In this document: positions 47,701 through 60,800 of the stretch, piece by piece
How the letters are laid out: the number at the start of each line of letters is the position of its first letter
Numbering within the stretch: the first letter of the stretch is position 1
NCBI GenBank assembly: GCA_032718475.1
Contig: JAUCBJ010003662.1
Location: 1 to 64,000, forward strand
DNA length: 64,000 nucleotides
From: Nemertoderma westbladi
Taxonomy: Eukaryota; Xenacoelomorpha; Nemertodermatida; Nemertodermatidae
Reading direction: 5' to 3'
Translations under genes and position numbers: made by a program
The notes under the pieces: model-generated
The model's input: the letters and a program-made list of their open reading frames with translations, nothing else
Told to the model about the DNA's origin: nothing
Database searches by the model: none

Positions 47701-50700
47701 TTTTATTACGTGGTTCTGTTGTTTGTTTGCTCACCTGTTCAGTTTTATTACGTGGTTCTGTTGTTTGTTTGCTCACCTGTTCAGTTGTATTACGTGGTTC
47801 TGTTGTTTGTTTGCTCACCTGTTCAGTTATATTACGTGGTTCTGTTGTTTGTTTGCTCACCTGTTCAGTTTTATTACGTGGTTCTGTTGTTTGTTTGCTC
47901 ACCTGTTCAGTTGTATTACGTGGTTCTGTTGTTTGTTTGCTCACCTGTTCAGTTTTATTACGTGGTTCTCTTGCTTGTTTGCTCACCTGTTCAGTTTTAT
48001 TACGTGGTTCTGTTGTTTGTTTGCTCACCTGTTCAGTTGTATTACGTGGTTCTGTTGTTTGTTTGCTCACCTGTTTAGTTTTTGTTTGCTCACCTGTTCA
48101 GTTTTATTACGTGGTTCTGTTGTTTGTTTGCTCACCTGTTCAGTTGTATTACGTGGTTCTGTTGTTTGTTTGCTCACCTGTTCAGTTTTATTACGTGGTT
48201 CTGTTGTTTGTTTGCTCACCTGTTCAGTTGTATTACGTGGTTCTGTTGGTTCAGTTTTATTACGTGGTTCTGTTGTTTGTTTACTCACCTGTTTAGTTTT
48301 TGTTTGCTCACCTGTTCAGTTGTATTACGTGGTTCTGTTGTTTGTTTGCTCACCTGTTCAGTTTTATTACGTGGTTCTGTTGTTTGTTTGCTCACCTGTT
48401 TAGTTTTTGTTTGCTCACCTGTTCAGTTTTATTACGTGGTTCTGTTGTTTGTTTGCTCACCTGTTCAGTTTTATTACGTGGTTCTGTTGTTTGTTTGCTC
48501 ACCTGTTCAGTTTTATTACGTGGTTCTGTTGTTTGTTTGCTCACCTGTTCAGTTGTATTACGTGGTTCTGTTGTTTGTTTGCTCTCCTGTTCAGTTGTAT
48601 TACGTGGTTCTGTTGTTTGTTTGCTCACCTGTTCAGTTGTATTACGTGGTTCTGTTGTTTGTTTGCTCACCTGTTCAGTTTTATTACGTGGTTCTGTTGT
48701 TTGTTTGCTCACCTGTTCAGTTGTATTACGTGGTTCTGTTGTTTGTTTGCTCACCTGTTCAGTTTTATTACGTGGTTCTGTTGTTTGTTTGCTCACCTGT
48801 TCAGTTGTATTACGTGGTTCTGTTGTTTGTTTGCTCACCTGTTCAGTTTTATTACGTGGTTCTGTTGTTTGTTTACTCACCTGTTTAGTTTTTGTTTGCT
48901 CACCTGTTCAGTTGTATTACGTGGTTCTGTTGTTTGTTTGCTCACCTGTTCAGTTTTATTACGTGGTTCTGTTGTTTGTTTGCTCACCTGTTTAGTTTCT
49001 GTTTGCTCACCTGTTCAGTTTTATTACGTGGTTCTGTTGTTTGTTTGCTCACCTGTTCAGTTTTATTACGTGGTTCTGTTGTTTGTTTGCTCACCTGTTT
49101 AGTTTTTGTTTGCTCACCTGTTCAGTTTTATTACGTGGTTCTGTTGTTTGTTTGCTCACCTGTTTAGTTTTTGTTTGCTCACCTGTTCAGTTTTATTACG
49201 TGGTTCTGTTGTTTGTTTGCTCACCTGTTCAGTTTTATTACGTGGTTCTGTTGTTTGTTTGCTCACCTGTTTAGTTTTTGTTTGCTCACCTGTTCAGTTT
49301 TATTACGTGGTTCTGTTGTTTGTTTGCTCACCTGTTCAGTTTTATTACGTGGTTCTGTTGTTTGTTTGCTCACCTGTTTAGTTTTTGTTTGCTCACCTGT
49401 TCAGTTTTATTACGTGGTTCTGTTGTTTGTTTGCTCACCTGTTCAGTTTTTGTTTGCTCACCTGTTCAGTTTTATTACGTGGTTCTGTTGTTTGTTTGCT
49501 CACCTGTTCAGTTTTATTACGTGGTTCTGTTGTTTGTTTGCTCACCTGTTTAGTTTTTGTTTGCTCACCTGTTCAGTTTTATTACGTGGTTCTGTTGTTT
49601 GTTTGCTCACCTGTTCAGTTTTATTACGTGGTTCTGTTGTTTGTGTGCTCACCTGTTCAGTTTTATTACGTGGTTCTGTTGTTTGTTTGCTCACCTGTTC
49701 AGTTTTATTACGTGGTTCTGTTGTTTGTTTGCTCACCTGTTTAGTTTTTGTTTGCTCACCTGTTCAGTTGTATTACGTGGTTCTGTTGTTTGTTTGCTCA
49801 CCTGTTCAGTTTTATTACGTGGTTCTGTTGTTTGTTTACTCACCTGTTTAGTTTTTGTTTGCTCACCTGTTCAGTTGTATTACGTGGTTCTGTTGTTTGT
49901 TTGCTCACCTGTTCAGTTTTATTACGTGGTTCTGTTGTTTGTTTGCTCACCTGTTTAGTTTTTGTTTGCTCACCTGTTCAGTTTTATTACGTGGTTCTGT
50001 TGTTTGTTTGCTCACCTGTTCAGTTTTATTACGTGGTTCTGTTGTTTGTTTGCTCACCTGTTCAGTTTTATTACGTGGTTCTGTTGTTTGTTTGCTCACC
50101 TGTTCAGTTGTATTACGTGGTTCTGTTGTTTGTTTGCTCACCTGTTCAGTTTTATTACGTGGTTCTGTTGTTTGTTTGCTCACCTGTTCAGTTGTATTAC
50201 GTGGTTCTGTTGTTTGTTTGCTCACCTGTTCAGTTGTATTACGTGGTTCTGTTGTTTGTTTGCTCACCTGTTCAGTTTTATTACGTGGTTCTGTTGTTTG
50301 TTTGCTCACCTGTTCAGTTGTATTACGTGGTTCTGTTGTTTGTTTGCTCACCTGTTCAGTTTTATTACGTGGTTCTGTTGTTTGTTTGCTCACCTGTTCA
50401 GTTGTATTACGTGGTTCTGTTGTTTGTTTGCTCACCTGTTCAGTTTTATTACGTGGTTCTGTTGTTTGTTTACTCACCTGTTTAGTTTTTGTTTGCTCAC
50501 CTGTTCAGTTGTATTACGTGGTTCTGTTGTTTGTTTGCTCACCTGTTCAGTTTTATTACGTGGTTCTGTTGTTTGTTTGCTCACCTGTTCAGTTTTATTA
50601 CGTGGTTCTGTTGTTTGTTTGCTCACCTGTTCAGTTGTATTACGTGGTTCTGTTGTTTGTTTACTCACCTGTTTAGTTTTTGTTTGCTCACCTGTTCAGT

Positions 50701-53700
50701 TTTATTACGTGGTTCTGTTGTTTGTTTGCTCACCTGTTCAGTTTTATTACGTGGTTCTGTTGTTTGTTTGCTCACCTGTTCAGTTTTATTACGTGGTTCT
50801 GTTGTTTGTTTGCTCACCTGTTCAGTTGTATTACGTGGTTCTGTTGTTTGTTTGCTCACCTGTTCAGTTTTATTACGTGGTTCTGTTGTTTGTTTGCTCA
50901 CCTGTTCAATTGTATTACGTGGTTCTGTTGTTTGTTTGCTCACCTGTTCAGTTTTATTACGTGGTTCTGTTGTTTGTTTGCTCCCCTGTTCAGTTGTATT
51001 ACGTGGTTCTGCTGTTTGTTTGCTCACCTGTTCAGTTGTATTACGTGGTTCTGTTGTTTGTTTGCTCACCTGTTCAGTTGTAATACGTGGTTCTGTTGTT
51101 TGTTTGCTCACCTGTTCAGTTGTATTACGTGGTTCTGTTGTTTGTTTGCTCACCTGTTCACGTTTTTTTTACGTGGTTCTGTTGTTTGTTTGCTCACCTG
51201 TTCAGTTGTATTACGTGGTTCTGTTGTTTGTTTGCTCACCTGTTCAGTTTTATTACGTGGTTCTGTTGTTTGTTTGCTCACCTGTTCAGTTGTATTACGT
51301 GGTTCTGTTGTTTGTTTGCTCACCTGTTCAGTTTTATTACGTGGTTCTGTTGTTTGTTTGCTCACCTGTTCAGTTTTTGTTTGCTCACCTGTTCAGTTTT
51401 ATTACGTGGTTCTGTTGTTTGTTTGCTCACCTGTTCAGTTTTATTACGTGGTTCTGTTGTTTGTTTGCTCACCTGTTCAGTTTTATTACGTGGTTCTGTT
51501 GTTTGTTTGCTCACCTGTTCAGTTGTATTACGTGGTTCTGTTGTTTGTTTGCTCACCTGTTCAGTTTTATTACGTGGTTCTGTTGTTTGTTTGCTCACCT
51601 GTTCAGTTGTATTACGTGGTTCTGTTGTTTGTTTGCTCACCTGTTCAGTTGTATTACGTGGTTCTGTTGTTTGTTTGCTCACCTGTTCAGTTTTATTACG
51701 TGGTTCTGTTGTTTGTTTGCTCACCTGTTCAGTTGTATTACGTGGTTCTGTTGTTTGTTTGCTCACCTGTTCAGTTTTATTACGTGGTTCTGTTGTTTTT
51801 GATTGCTCACCTGTTCAGTTGTATTACGTGGTTCTGTTGTTTGTTTGCTCACCTGTTCAGTTTTATTACGTGGTTCTGTTGTTTGTTTACTCACCTGTTT
51901 AGTTTTTGTTTGCTCACCTGTTCAGTTGTATTACGTGGTTCTGTTGTTTGTTTGCTCACCTGTTCAGTTTTATTACGTGGTTCTGTTGTTTGTTTGCTCA
52001 CCTGTTTAGTTTTTGTTTGCTCACCTGTTCAGTTTTATTACGTGGTTCTGTTGTTTGTTTGCTCACCTGTTTAGTTTTATTATGTGGTTCTGTTGTTTGT
52101 TTGCTCACCTGTTCAGTTTTATTACGTGGTTCTGTTGTTTGTTTGCTCACCTGTTCAGTTGTATTACGTGGTTCTGTTGTTTGTTTACTCACCTGTTTAG
52201 TTTTTGTTTGCTCACCTGTTCAGTTTTATTACGTGGTTCTGTTGTTTGTTTGCTCACCTGTTCAGTTTTATTACGTGGTTCTGTTGTTTGTTTGCTCACC
52301 TGTTCAGTTTTATTACGTGGTTCTGTTGTTTGTTTGCTCACCTGTTCAGTTGTATTACGTGGTTCTGTTGTTTGTTTGCTCACCTGTTCAGTTTTATTAC
52401 GTGGTTCTGTTGTTTGTTTGCTCACCTGTTCAATTGTATTACGTGGTTCTGTTGTTTGTTTGCTCACCTGTTCAGTTTTATTACGTGGTTCTGTTGTTTG
52501 TTTGCTCCCCTGTTCAGTTGTATTACGTGGTTCTGCTGTTTGTTTGCTCACCTGTTCAGTTGTATTACGTGGTTCTGTTGTTTGTTTGCTCACCTGTTCA
52601 GTTGTAATACGTGGTTCTGTTGTTTGTTTGCTCACCTGTTCAGTTGTATTACGTGGTTCTGTTGTTTGTTTGCTCACCTGTTCACGTTTTTTTTACGTGG
52701 TTCTGTTGTTTGTTTGCTCACCTGTTCAGTTGTATTACGTGGTTCTGTTGTTTGTTTGCTCACCTGTTCAGTTTTATTACGTGGTTCTGTTGTTTGTTTG
52801 CTCACCTGTTCAGTTGTATTACGTGGTTCTGTTGTTTGTTTGCTCACCTGTTCAGTTTTATTACGTGGTTCTGTTGTTTGTTTGCTCACCTGTTCAGTTG
52901 TAATACGTGGTTCTGTTGTTTGTTTGCTCACCTGTTCAGTTGTATTACGTGGTTCTGTTGTTTGTTTGCTCACCTGTTCAGTTTTATTACGTGGTTCTGT
53001 TGTTTGTTTTCTCACCTGTTCAGGTTTTTTTACGTGGTTCTGTTGTTTGTTTGCTCACCTGTTCAGTTGTATTACGTGGTTCTGTTGTTTGTTTGCTCAC
53101 CTGTTCAGTTGTATTACGTGGTTCTGTTGTTTGTTTGCTCACCTGTTCAGTTGTATTACGTGGTTCTGCTGTTTGTTTGCTCACCTGTTCAGTTGTATTA
53201 CGTGGTTCTGTTGTTTGTTTGCTCACCTGTTCAGTTTTATTACGTGGTTCTGTTGTTTGTTTGCTCACCTGTTCAGTTGTATTACGTGGTTCTGTTGTTT
53301 GTTTGCTCACCTGTTCAGTTGTATTACGTGGTTCTGTTGTTTGTTTGCTCACCTGTTCAGTTTTATTACGTGGTTCTGTTGTTTGTTTGCTCACCTGTTC
53401 AGTTTTATTACGTGGTTCTGTTGTTTGTTTGCTCACCTGTTCAGTTGTATTACGTGGTTCTGTTGTTTTTTTGCTCACCTGTTTAGTTTTTGTTTGCTCA
53501 CCTGTTCAGTTTTATTACGTGGTTCTGTTGTTTGTTTACTCACCTGTTTAGTTTTTGTTTGCTCACCTGTTCAGTTGTATTACGTGGTTCTGTTGTTTGT
53601 TTGCTCACCTGTTCAGTTTTATTACGTGGTTCTGTTGTTTGTTTGCTCACCTGTTCAGTTTTATTACGTGGTTCTGTTGTTTGTTTGCTCACCTGTTCAG

Positions 53701-56700
53701 TTGTATTACGTGGTTCTGTTGTTTGTTTGCTCACCTGTTCAGTTGTATTACGTGGTTCTGTTGTTTGTTTGCTCACCTGTTCAGTTTTATTACGTGGTTC
53801 TGTTGTTTGTTTGCTCACCTGTTCAGTTGTATTACGTGGTTCTGTTGTTTGTTTGCTCACCTGTTTAGTTTTTGTTTGCTCACCTGTTCAGTTTTATTAC
53901 GTGGTTCTGTTGTTTGTTTACTCACCTGTTTAGTTTTTGTTTGCTCACCTGTTCAGTTGTATTACGTGGTTCTGTTGTTTGTTTGCTCACCTGTTCAGTT
54001 TTATTACGAGGTTCTGTTGTTTGTTTGCTCACCTGTTCAGTTTTATTACGTGGTTCTGTTGTTTGTTTGCTCACCTGTTCAGTTGTATTACGTGGTTCTG
54101 TTGTTTGTTTGCTCACCTGTTCAGTTGTATTACGTGGTTCTGTTGTTTGTTTGCTCACCTGTTCAGGTTTTTTTTACGTGGTTCTGTTGTTTGTTTGCTC
54201 ACCTGTTCAGTTTTATTACGTGGTTCTGTTGTTTGTTTGCTCACCTGTTCAGTTTTATTACGTGGTTCTGTTGTTTGTTTGCTCACCTGTTCAGTTGTAA
54301 TACGTGGTTCTGTTGTTTGTTTGCTCACCTGTTCAGTTGTATTACGTGGTTCTGTTGTTTGTTTGCTCACCTGTTCAGGTTTTTTTTACGTGGTTCTGTT
54401 GTTTGTTTGCTCACCTGTTCAGTTGTATTACGTGGTTCTGTTGTTTGTTTGCTCACCTGTTCAGTTGTATTACGTGGTTCTGTTGTTTGTTTGCTCACCT
54501 GTTCAGTTGTATTACGTGGTTCTGTTGTTTGTTTGCTCACCTGTTCAGTTTTATTACGTGGTTCTGTTGTTTGTTTGCTCACCTGTTCAGTTGTATTACG
54601 TGGTTCTGTTGTTTGTTTGCTCACCTGTTCAGTTGTATTACGTGGTTCTGCTGTTTGTTTGCTCACCTGTTCAGTTGTATTACGTGGTTCTGTTGTTTGT
54701 TTGCTCACCTGTTCAGTTTTATTACGTGGTTCTGTTGTTTGTTTGCTCACCTGTTCAGTTGTATTACGTGGTTCTGTTGTTTGTTTGCTCACCTGTTCAG
54801 TTGTATTACGTGGTTCTGTTGTTTGTTTGCTCACCTGTTCAGTTTTATTACGTGGTTCTGTTGTTTGTTTGCTCACCTGTTCAGTTTTATTACGTGGTTC
54901 TGTTGTTTGTTTGCTCACCTGTTCAGTTGTATTACGTGGTTCTGTTGTTTGTTTGCTCACCTGTTTAGTTTTTGTTTGCTCACCTGTTCAGTTTTATTAC
55001 GTGGTTCTGTTGTTTGTTTACTCACCTGTTTAGTTTTTGTTTGCTCACCTGTTCAGTTGTATTACGTGGTTCTGTTGTTTGTTTGCTCACCTGTTCAGTT
55101 TTATTACGTGGTTCAGTTGTTTGTTTGCTCACCTGTTCAGTTTTATTACGTGGTTCTGTTGTTTGTTTGCTCACCTGTTCAGTTGTATTACGTGGTTCTG
55201 TTGTTTGTTTGCTCACCTGTTCAGTTTTATTACGTGGTTCTGTTGTTTGTTTGCTCACCTGTTCAGTTGTATTACGTGGTTCTGTTGTTTGTTTGCTCAC
55301 CTGTTCAGTTGTATTACGTGGTTCTGTTGTTTGTTTGCTCACCTGTTCAGTTTTATTACGTGGTTCTGTTGTTTGTTTGCTCACCTGTTTAGTTTTATTA
55401 CGTGGTTCTGTTGTTTGTTTGCTCACCTGTTCAGTTGTATTACGTGGTTCTGTTGTTTGTTTGCTCACTTGTTCAGTTGTATTACGTGGTTCTGTTGTTT
55501 GTTTGCTCACCTGTTCAGTTGTATTACGTGGTTCTGTTGTTTGTTTGCTCACCTGTTCAGTTTTATTACGTGGTTCTGTTGTTTGTTTGCTCACCTGTTC
55601 AGTTATATTACGTGGTTCTGTTGTTTGTTTGCTCACCTGTTCAGTTATATTACGTGGTTCTGTTGTTTGTTTGCTCACCTGTTCAGTTTTATTACGTGGT
55701 TCTGTTGTTTGTTTGCTCACCTGTTCAGTTGTATTACGTGGTTCTGTTGTTTGTTTACTCACCTGTTCAGTTGTATTACGTGGTTCTGTTGTTTGTTTGC
55801 TCACCTGTTCAGTTGTATTACGTGGTTCTGTTGTTTGTTTGCTCACCTGTTCAGTTGTATTACGTGGTTCTGTTGTTTGTTTACTCACCTGTTCAGTTGT
55901 ATTACGTGGTTCTGTTGTTTGTTTACTCACCTGTTCAGTTGTATTACGTGGTTCTGTTGTTTGTTTGCTCACCTGTTCAGTTTTATTACGTGGTTCTGTT
56001 GTTTGTTTGCTCACCTGTTCAGTTGTATTACGTGGTTCTGTTGTTTGTTTGCTCACCTGTTCCGTTATATTACGTGGTTCTGTTGTTTGTTTGCTCACCT
56101 GTTCAGTTGTATTACGTGGTTCTGTTGTTTGTTTGCTCACCTGTTCAGTTTTATTACGTGGTTCTGTTGTTTGTTTGCTCACCTGTTCAGTTGTATTACG
56201 TGGTTCTGTTGTTTGTTTGCTCACCTGTTCAGTTTTATTACGTGGTTCTCTTGCTTGTTTGCTCACCTGTTCAGTTTTATAACGTGGTTCTGTTGTTTGT
56301 TTGCTCACCTGTTCAGTTGTATTACGTGGTTCTGTTGTTTGTTTGCTCACCTGTTCAGTTATATTACGTGGTTCTGTTGTTTGTTTGCTCACCTGTTCAG
56401 TTTTATTACGTGGTTCCGTTGTTTGTTTGCTCACCTGTTCAGTTTTATTACGTGGTTCTGTTGTTTGTTTGCTCACATGTTCAGTTGTATTACGTGGTTC
56501 TGTTGTTTGTTTGCTCACCTGTTCAGTTTTATTACGTGGTTCTGTTGTTTGTTTGCTCACCTGTTCAGTTTTATTACGTGGTTCTGTTGTTTGTTTGCTC
56601 ACCTGTTCAGTTGTATTACGTGGTTCTGTTGTTTGTTTGCTCACCTGTTCAGTTATATTACGTGGTTCTGTTGTTTGTTTGCTCACCTGTTCAGTTATAT

Positions 56701-57814
56701 TACGTGGTTCTGTTGTTTGTTTGCTCACCTGTTCAGTTGTATTACGTGGTTCTGTTGTTTGTTTGCTCACCTGTTCAGTTTTATTACGTGGTTCTGTTGT
56801 TTGTTTGCTCACCTGTTCAGTTATATTACGTGGGTCTGTTGTTTGTTTGCTCACCTGTTCAGTTGTACATGTATTCCATGGTTCTGTTGTTTGTTTGCTC
56901 ACCTGTTCAGGTTTTTTACGTGGTTCTGTTGTTTGTTTGCTCACCTGTTCAGTTGTATTACGTGGTTCTGTTGTTTGTTTGCTCACCTGTTCAGTTGTAT
57001 TACGTGGTTCTGTTGTTTGTTTGCTCACCTGTTCAGTTGTATTACGTGGTTCTGTTGTTTGTTTGCTCACCTGTTCAGTTTTATTACGTGGTTCTGTTGT
57101 TTGTTTGCTCAGCTGTTCAGTTATATTACGTGGTTCTGTTGTTTGTTTGCTCACCTGTTCAGTTATATTACGTGGTTCTGTTGTTTGTTTGCTCACCTGT
57201 TCAGTTTTATTACGTGGTTCTGTTGTTTGTTTGCTCACCTGTTCAGTTATATTACGTGGTTCTGTTGTTTGTTTGCTCACCTGTTCAGTTGTATTACGTG
57301 GTTCTGTTGTTTGTTTGCTCACCTGTTCAGTTTTATTACGTGGTTCTGTTGTTTGTTTGCTCACCTGTTCAGTTGTATTACGTGGTTCTGTTGTTTGTTT
57401 GCTCACCTGTTCAGTTTTATTACGTGGTTCTGTTGTTTGTTTGCTCACCTGTTCAGTTTTATAACGTGGTTCTGTTGTTTGTTTGCTCACCTGTTCAGTT
57501 GTATTACGTGGTTCTGTTGTTAGTTTGCTCACCTTTTCAGTTTTATTACGTGGTTCTGTTGTTTGTTTGCTCACCTGTTCAGTTTTATTACGTGGTTCTG
57601 TTGTTTGTTTGCTCACCTGTTCAGTTGTATTACGTGGTTCTGTTGTTTGTTTGCTCACCTGTTCAGTTTTATTACGTGGTTCTGTTGTTTGTTTGCTCAT
57701 CTGTTCAGTTTTATTACGTGGTTCTGTTGTTTGTTTGCTCACCTGTTCAGTTTTATTACGTGGTTCTGTTGTTTGTTTGCTCACCTGTTCAGTTGTATTA
57801 CGTGGTTCTGATGT

Positions 57815-60800
57815 TTGTTTACTCACCTGTTTAGTTTTTGTTTGCTCACCTGTTCAGTTTTATTACGTGGTTCTGTTGTTTGTTTACTCACCTGTTTAGT
57901 TTTTGTTTGCTCACCTGTTCAGTTGTATTACGTGGTTCTGTTGTTTGTTTGCTCACCTGTTCAGTTTTATTACGTGGTTCTGTTGTTTGTTTGCTCACCT
58001 GTTCAGTTTTATTACGTGGTTCTGTTGTTTGTTTGCTCACCTGTTCAGTTGTAATACGTGGTTCTGTTGTTTGTTTGCTCACCTGTTCAGTTGTATTACG
58101 TGGTTCTGTTGTTTGTTTGCTCACCTGTTCAGGTTTTTTTTACGTGGTTCTGTTGTTTGTTTGCTCACCTGTTCAGTTGTATTACGTGGTTCTGTTGTTT
58201 GTTTGCTCACCTGTTCAGTTTTATTACGTGGTTCTGTTGTTTGTTTGCTCACCTGTTCAGTTGTAATACGTGGTTCTGTTGTTTGTTTGCTCACCTGTTC
58301 AGTTGTATTACGTGGTTCTGTTGTTTGTTTGCTCACCTGTTCAGGTTTTTTTTACGTGGTTCTGTTGTTTGTTTGCTCACCTGTTCAGTTGTATTACGTG
58401 GTTCTGTTGTTTGTTTGCTCACCTGTTTAGTTTTTGTTTGCTCACCTGTTTAGTTTTTGTTTGCTCACCTGTTCAGTTTTATTACGTGGTTCTGTTGTTT
58501 GTTTGCTCACCTGTTTAGTTTTTGTTTGCTCACCTGTTTAGTTTTTGTTTGCTCACCTGTTCAGTTTTATTACGTGGTTCTGTTGTTTGTTTGCTCACCT
58601 GTTCAGTTGTATTACGTGGTTCTGTTGTTTGTTTGCTCACCTGTTCAGTTGTATTACGTGGTTCTGTTGTTTGTTTGCTCACCTGTTCAGTTTTATTACG
58701 TGGTTCTGTTGTTTGTTTGCTCACCTGTTCAGTTGTATTACGTGGTTCTGTTGTTTGTTTGCTCACCTGTTCAGTTGTATTACGTGGTTCTGCTGATTGT
58801 TTGCTCACCTGTTCAGTTGTATTACGTGGTTCTGTTGTTTGTTTGCTCACCTGTCCAGTTGTATTACGTGGTTCTGTTGTTTGTTTGCTCACCTGTTCAG
58901 TTGTATTACGTGGTTCTGTTGTTTGTTTGCTCACCTGTTCAGTTGTATTACGTGGTTCTGTTGTTTGTTTGCTCACCTGTTCAGTTTTATTACGTGGTTC
59001 TGTTGTTTGTTTGCTCACCTGTTCAGTTGTATTACGTGGTTCTGTTGTTTGTTTGCTCACCTGTTCAGTTGTATTACGTGGTTCTGCTGATTGTTTGCTC
59101 ACCTGTTCAGTTGTATTACGTGGTTCTGTTGTTTGTTTGCTCACCTGTTCAGTTGTATTACGTGGTTCTGTTGTTTGTTTGCTCACCTGTTCAGTTTTAT
59201 TACGTGGTTCTGTTGTTTGTTTGCTCACCTGTTCAGTTTTATTACGTGGTTCTGTTGTTTGTTTGCTCACCTGTTCAGTTGTATTACGTGGTTCTGCTGA
59301 TTGTTTGCTCACCTGTTCAGTTGTATTACGTGGTTCTGTTGTTTGTTTGCTCACCAGTTCAGTTGTATTACGTGGTTCTGTTGTTTGTTTGCTCACCTGT
59401 TCAGTTTTATTACGTGGTTCTGTTGTTTGTTTGCTCACCTGTTCAGTTGTATTACGTGGTTCTGTTGTTTGTTTGCTCACCTGTTCAGTTGTATTACGTG
59501 GTTCTGTTGTTTGTTTGCGCACCTGTTCAGTTGTATTACGTGGTTCTGTTGTTTGTTTGCTCACCTGTTCAGTTTTATTACGTGGTTCTGTTGTTTGTTT
59601 GCTCATCTGTTCAGTTTTATTACGTGGTTCTGTTGTTTGTTTGCTCACCTGTTCAGTTTTATTACGTGGTTCTGTTGTTTGTTTGCTCACCTGTTCAGTT
59701 GTATTACGTGGTTCTGATGTTTGTTTACTCACCTGTTTAGTTTTTGTTTGCTCACCTGTTCAGTTTTATTACGTGGTTCTGTTGTTTGTTTACTCACCTG
59801 TTTAGTTTTTGTTTGCTCACCTGTTCAGTTGTATTACGTGGTTCTGTTGTTTGTTTGCTCACCTGTTCAGTTTTATTACGTGGTTCTGTTGTTTGTTTGC
59901 TCACCTGTTCAGTTTTATTACGTGGTTCTGTTGTTTGTTTGCTCACCTGTTCAGTTGTAATACGTGGTTCTGTTGTTTGTTTGCTCACCTGTTCAGTTGT
60001 ATTACGTGGTTCTGTTGTTTGTTTGCTCACCTGTTCAGGTTTTTTTTACGTGGTTCTGTTGTTTGTTTGCTCACCTGTTCAGTTGTATTACGTGGTTCTG
60101 TTGTTTGTTTGCTCACCTGTTCAGTTTTATTACGTGGTTCTGTTGTTTGTTTGCTCACCTGTTCAGTTGTAATACGTGGTTCTGTTGTTTGTTTGCTCAC
60201 CTGTTCAGTTGTATTACGTGGTTCTGTTGTTTGTTTGCTCACCTGTTCAGGTTTTTTTTACGTGGTTCTGTTGTTTGTTTGCTCACCTGTTCAGTTGTAT
60301 TACGTGGTTCTGTTGTTTGTTTGCTCACCTGTTTAGTTTTTGTTTGCTCACCTGTTTAGTTTTTGTTTGCTCACCTGTTCAGTTTTATTACGTGGTTCTG
60401 TTGTTTGTTTGCTCACCTGTTTAGTTTTTGTTTGCTCACCTGTTTAGTTTTTGTTTGCTCACCTGTTCAGTTTTATTACGTGGTTCTGTTGTTTGTTTGC
60501 TCACCTGTTCAGTTGTATTACGTGGTTCTGTTGTTTGTTTGCTCACCTGTTCAGTTGTATTACGTGGTTCTGTTGTTTGTTTGCTCACCTGTTCAGTTTT
60601 ATTACGTGGTTCTGTTGTTTGTTTGCTCACCTGTTCAGTTGTATTACGTGGTTCTGTTGTTTGTTTGCTCACCTGTTCAGTTGTATTACGTGGTTCTGCT
60701 GATTGTTTGCTCACCTGTTCAGTTGTATTACGTGGTTCTGTTGTTTGTTTGCTCACCTGTCCAGTTGTATTACGTGGTTCTGTTGTTTGTTTGCTCACCT

